Origin: Chrysochromulina tobinii
Taxonomy: Eukaryota > Haptophyta > Prymnesiales > Chrysochromulinaceae
Direction: 5' to 3'
Assembly: GCA_001275005.1 (NCBI GenBank)
Contig: JWZX01000762.1
Location: forward strand, 1-18,584
Length of the DNA: 18,584 nucleotides
The notes beneath the pieces are model-generated. The model ran no database searches. It worked only from the letters and a program-made list of their open reading frames with translations, and was not told the DNA's origin. A program made the translations under genes and the position numbers. Positions within the stretch are counted from its first letter, which is position 1. Each line of letters begins with the position of its first letter. Below, one piece after another: positions 16,301-18,584 of this stretch.

Positions 16301-17018
16301 CTTGCATGCAAGCCGCGCCCAGGGGTCGGTGGCCATGTACCTGGTCGATGGCGGCACGTAACGTCATCGTCTCGAGAGCGGCGCCGCCCTTGCCCATTAC
16401 GGCGCTTCCGCAGCGCTCGTCGTTGAGAAGGGCGAGGAGCGCGTGCTCGGCGGCGAGGTACTCGTCCGTCAGCAGCGTGCGCTGAGCCTCCATCTTTGGC
16501 AGCAGCGATGCGAGAGAGCCGCCGATGACGAGGTTGCCGCCATTGTCGGAGCTGCCGTACACCTTGGGCTGCCGCAGGGCGTATGCCTCGAAGGCGTTCC
16601 GGATGCTCGTGGGCGAAGCGCCGGCGGCCAGGAGCACGCGTGACGCCATGCCCTTGTCGTCCTCGAGCAGCGCGAGCGCGAGGTGCTCCACCTCGGCCAC
16701 TCGCTGGCTTAGCCGCTGGCACGTGGGCGGGATGCGCTGCAGCGCCTTGACGCCAGCCTCGGTCCACTTCTCCGGGTCGAGGAGCTCGGCCGGGTTGCTG
16801 TTCACTGATGCCATCCTCGCGGCGCGGGAGCGCCGCGCCGCGCCGAGGTCGCGCAGCGCTGCCACCGAGGCAGCTGGCACCGCCATGGCCGGCGTCCGTT
16901 GCTGTTGCACTGGACGTGGCGCGAGCGGTGGGCGCACGACGAAGGTGGGCGTGGTCGGCAAGTAAGCGATACACAACGCAGCGTGGAGCACGTGCAGCAT
17001 CGGACGGAGGAACGTCAT
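13386..17018 (-). CDS. clpB: ClpB/Hsp100 disaggregase, probably plastid-targeted
   Basis: Five exons (17018-16341, 16269-15691, 15603-15190, 14992-14435, 14189-13386) join in phase 0 to give 1010 residues. The AAA+ hexamer uses ATP to pull proteins out of aggregates together with Hsp70. Domains: leader (1-80); Clp_N domain (about 83-220); NBD1 with Walker A GEPGVGKT (290-297) and Walker B VVLFIDE; coiled-coil M domain (about 510-605); NBD2 with Walker A GPTGVGKT (719-726), Walker B VVLFDE (787-792), YRPEFLNRL carrying the arginine finger, and sensor-2 YGARPLKR. The leader has a hydrophobic core ([14 protein letters not shown]) followed by PTFVVRP and an Arg/Ala-rich stretch. That fits a bipartite signal plus transit peptide for a secondary plastid, although the Phe position is only approximate. 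Oddities: 17 alanines (about 610-626) between the M domain and NBD2, and a [15 protein letters not shown] tail. Every intron starts with bases resembling the next exon. Confidence 0.95.
13425..13490 (-). repeat. coding low-complexity repeat at ClpB C-terminus
   Basis: Imperfect repeats of CTCGCC and CTCTTGCC on the plus strand encode the [19 protein letters not shown] tail of ClpB. Hsp100 proteins usually end soon after the small domain of NBD2, so this tail is probably a repeat expansion. Confidence 0.8.
14190..14434 (-). other. ClpB intron 4 (245 nt), tandem-array intron
   Basis: Donor GTGCGC, acceptor CTCATCAG, phase 0. Splicing joins FDSDDAM to [13 protein letters not shown], exactly the ClpB family sequence. 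Most of the intron is a tandem array with 22- and 29-bp units. The first five bases of the intron (GTGCG) equal the first five of the next exon. Units contain TGATGGCCTCCGTGATGAGC on the sense strand, related to the ACTGATGA module of the short introners. Confidence 0.9.
14201..14368 (+). repeat. higher-order tandem repeat within ClpB intron 4
   Basis: Seven units starting GCTCATCACGGAGG at 14201, 14223, 14245, 14274, 14296, 14318 and 14347 follow a 22-22-29-22-22-29-22 pattern. Two 73-bp super-units (14201-14273 and 14274-14346) differ at one base. An eighth, degenerate unit follows at 14369. Confidence 0.95.
14993..15189 (-). other. ClpB intron 3 (197 nt), tandem-array intron
   Basis: Donor GTGAGC, acceptor CTGAGCAG, phase 0. 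Splicing joins EEEKSRLEA to [10 protein letters not shown] inside the M-domain coiled coil, as in ClpB proteins. The intron starts GTGAGCGAG where the next exon starts GTGCGCGAG. It contains two 46-bp repeats, two 12-bp GATTGATGTACT units, and a second copy of the donor-flanking sequence (AGCGAGGAGTACAA). Confidence 0.9.
15003..15095 (+). repeat. two 46-bp tandem units in ClpB intron 3
   Basis: 15003-15048 and 15050-15095 match at 45 of 46 positions. Each starts GGGCTCATCAAGGAGG, close in sequence to the GCTCATCACGGAGG units of intron 4, so both arrays seem to derive from one ancestral unit. Confidence 0.92.
15604..15690 (-). mobile_element. introner-like intron in ClpB (intron 2, 87 nt)
   Basis: Donor GTCTAC (poor consensus), acceptor CCCCACAG, phase 0. 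Splicing joins AALERRFQQ to [11 protein letters not shown], the normal ClpB sequence. A perfect 24-bp direct repeat (15583-15606 and 15670-15693) includes CAG plus the first 21 bases after each junction, so the intron begins with an exact copy of the next exon. The remaining 63 bp carry GCCACTGATGA, the 17-mer (15632-15648 on this strand) and a long pyrimidine tract. It contains in-frame stops. It looks like the youngest insertion in the window. Confidence 0.85.
16270..16340 (-). mobile_element. introner-like intron in ClpB (intron 1, 71 nt)
   Basis: Donor GTACAT, acceptor CCGCACAG, phase 0. Splicing joins TLRAAIDQ to [10 protein letters not shown], the conserved end of the Clp_N domain and start of NBD1. 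CAG plus the first 16 bases after each junction match at 16 of 19 positions, an older version of the target duplication seen in the 87-nt intron. The 17-mer lies at 16295-16311 in the same sense orientation. Confidence 0.75.
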
Positions 17019-17279
17019 GCGCTCGGAGCGAGGAATGTCTGGAACGCGAAAGTGCCAAGAAAAGGGCGCTCGTGACTTTCAATTTCAAAGCGGTCCCCAG
17101 CGCTCCGACACCACGCCTCGAGGACGGCTCCGCACCCCTCGGTCAACACAAGTACAGAGTACTCGCTCGCTCGAGCTACTCAATTTCGCAATAAGCTTGT
17201 GGTCGGTCTCGATTCGGCAAAGGAGGAAAGGCTGGAATTGTCTGCATTGCGGCGCCTTCGAAACGCGTTAGATGGCCGG

Positions 17280-18221
17280 TCATCCCCTATTCACACCCTT
17301 TTCCTCAAGGCAAACCCTGTACAGCACCAAGCTTTCCCATATGCCCAGCAGCCACCACGACGCTCGGAGGGGCAACCACTGCGAATCGTTCACGCGACGG
17401 ATCGTCTCTGCAGGAATAGGCTCTCGACGGGCGGTAAGGCCGCGCGCGGCACACTTTTGTTCAAAGTAACGCAGTGAAAGATAATCCTTATATTCCGCCT
17501 TGAGTGCGTTGCTAGGCGGCATCCCGCCGCCGCTGCTGTCAGCATTGTAAGGTACTTCGGCGGGCCCTCGCGCGACGCAGAGCAGGTATACCTCGAGATT
17601 CGGTGCGGAACGAAGGAGCTCGGAGAGAGTCGACACGAGCCCTTCGCCCTCGCCGTGCCAATGATCGTCGGTGCCGCCATAGTAGACGAGGTCTGAGCCG
17701 ACCACGTGCGTCAACTTACTGGCTGCGGCAGCAGGCACAGGAAGCGCTTTGGCGGAGGCCGCCCCGAGAGCAGCGTCCCACTTGTGGATGGACAGGTACG
17801 GCGAATCGCTCATCCCATTCAATTCTGCATTTGATCGAAGGATGTTCAGCACCTCGTCATCAAAATCTGTCGCGATTATGCGGCGCGCGATGCCATCCTC
17901 GTCACTGTTTGCGCACGCCAGGCCGAGGGCCGTCGTGCCGATCCCGGACCCGATTTCGAGTACCACCGCCTGTGGCGGCAGATGGTCCAAGCACCATTGC
18001 AGCAGCACGCGTCCCGCAGGCCAGTCGATGGCGCCGATCGGAGGTGGACGCGTCCGTGCTTCGATTTGGAAGACGAGTGGCTTTGCAAGGCTGGGGCTCT
18101 TCACGAAATGCTTCGAAAGCTCCCACTGGCGCAGGCCAAGGCTCTCGTCCAGGAGCCACACTGAGCACAGTGCACCCCCCGCGGCGATCAGCTGCGGCCT
18201 GCGCGCAACAAGACCGAGCAT
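17280..18221 (-). CDS. METTL21/FAM86-type protein methyltransferase
   Basis: The product is 313 residues from ATG 18221 with no evident intron. Residues 67-105 hold DWPAGRVLLQWCLDHLP and VLEIGSGIGTTALGLAC (SAM-binding motif I). Then come IIATDFDDEVLNILRSNAELN (motif II and adjacent helix), a Trp in HKWDAALG, and VVGSDLVYY (post-motif II). This order matches the Methyltransf_16 group, mostly protein lysine N-methyltransferases, in which D/E-x-x-Y after the fourth strand contacts the target. The substrate cannot be deduced. The first 27 residues include a hydrophobic stretch (LIAAGGALCSVWLL) that may be a membrane anchor or targeting signal. The C-terminus has a second hydrophobic run (WWLLGIWESLVL). 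It lies 261 bp upstream of the ClpB start on the same strand, and that gap must hold the ClpB promoter. Confidence 0.8.
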   Translation of the reverse strand: MLGLVARRPQLIAAGGALCSVWLLDESLGLRQWELSKHFVKSPSLAKPLVFQIEARTRPPPIGAIDWPAGRVLLQWCLDHLPPQAVVLEIGSGIGTTALGLACANSDEDGIARRIIATDFDDEVLNILRSNAELNGMSDSPYLSIHKWDAALGAASAKALPVPAAAASKLTHVVGSDLVYYGGTDDHWHGEGEGLVSTLSELLRSAPNLEVYLLCVARGPAEVPYNADSSGGGMPPSNALKAEYKDYLSLRYFEQKCAARGLTARREPIPAETIRRVNDSQWLPLRASWWLLGIWESLVLYRVCLEEKGVNRG

Positions 18222-18584
18222 TACAATCGTAGACGAAGTCTGTCTTTGTCAATGATCAACCCTTATTCAGTCAAGTCAAGTCAACCCTTATTCAGCCTTT
18301 ATTTGTTTTGGATCTAAGTTTGAAGTTCGTTCCGCCAGTCAGTCAGTCGGTCAGTTTCGTCACGGTCCCCCCGCGCTCGCCACACCTCGGCCTCGGCTCC
18401 AAATAGCTTGGAAAGGGGTGGGGGGGCTGCGGGGGGGTTTGTTATCGAGTTTGGGGGGGTTTGTTATCAGGATACGTATCCTGATGTATCGTGATATATC
18501 CTGCGTGTATCCTGAAGGATACATGTATCCCTCATGTATCCTGATGTATCTCAAATGTATCTTAAATGCCCTGTTACATTCCAA
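18222..18584. other. right edge, simple-repeat intergenic DNA
   Basis: This is upstream of the methyltransferase ATG and should include its promoter. TCAACCCTTATTCAG occurs at 18256-18270 and 18281-18295. AGTCAAGTCAAGTCAA and CAGTCAGTCAGTCGGTCAG are short tandem runs. I see no gene before the window ends. Confidence 0.6.
18431..18570 (+). repeat. G-run repeat plus GTATCCTGAT-type minisatellite
   Basis: GGGGGGGTTTGTTATC occurs at 18431-18446 and 18453-18468. It runs into a perfect 20-bp palindrome ATCAGGATACGTATCCTGAT (18466-18485). After that, irregular 10-14 bp units of the form TGTATCCTGA/TGTATCTC continue to about 18565. Confidence 0.85.

Overview
The window is nuclear DNA of a GC-rich, intron-bearing eukaryote. 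The most likely source is a unicellular alga with a red-lineage secondary plastid, such as a haptophyte or relative (inference). Support: short GT-AG introns; a ClpB chaperone with an N-terminal signal-plus-transit-like leader; Ala-rich, low-complexity proteins; an LRR protein whose first half resembles a domain I recall from haptophyte and dinoflagellate proteins; no bacterial operon layout. Exon joins below were inferred from frame and family conservation, not from transcripts.

Layout: (1) 227-1503 (+), an HpcH/HpaI-type aldolase with one clear intron and a one-base frame break. (2) 1934-4167 (-), a large protein with a CW/PDxPDP-type N-terminal domain and C-terminal leucine-rich repeats, also with a one-base frame break. 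(3) 4817-7105 (+), an unrecognised helical Ser/Ala/Lys-rich protein whose C-terminus is altered by an exact 29-bp tandem duplication. (4) 7807-9255 (-), a SAM methyltransferase of the Trm13/METTL25-like type. (5) 9295-10684 (+), a phospholipid scramblase, divergent from (4). (6) 11153-12040 (-), a truncated inverted copy of the N-terminal third of (3). (7) 12220-13385, repeat-rich intergenic DNA. (8) 13386-17018 (-), a five-exon ClpB disaggregase, probably plastid-targeted. (9) 17280-18221 (-), a METTL21/FAM86-type methyltransferase. (10) The right edge is simple repeats. The genes do not form an obvious pathway.

The most striking signal is in the introns. Three short introns, two in ClpB and one in the scramblase, carry the same 17-mer TTGCATGCAAGTGCTCA in the sense direction. 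Each begins with a copy of the first bases of the exon that follows it (24/24, 22/23 and 16/19 matches counting across the splice junction). That is the footprint of introner elements: mobile introns that insert with target-site duplication and take splice sites from the duplicated target. Two longer ClpB introns contain related units (a TGATKGCC...TGATGA core) expanded into tandem arrays. A second theme is recent duplication: an inverted ~0.9-kb repeat around genes 4 and 5, a 29-bp tandem copy, a 21-bp copy at the aldolase stop, and a 51-bp dispersed repeat.
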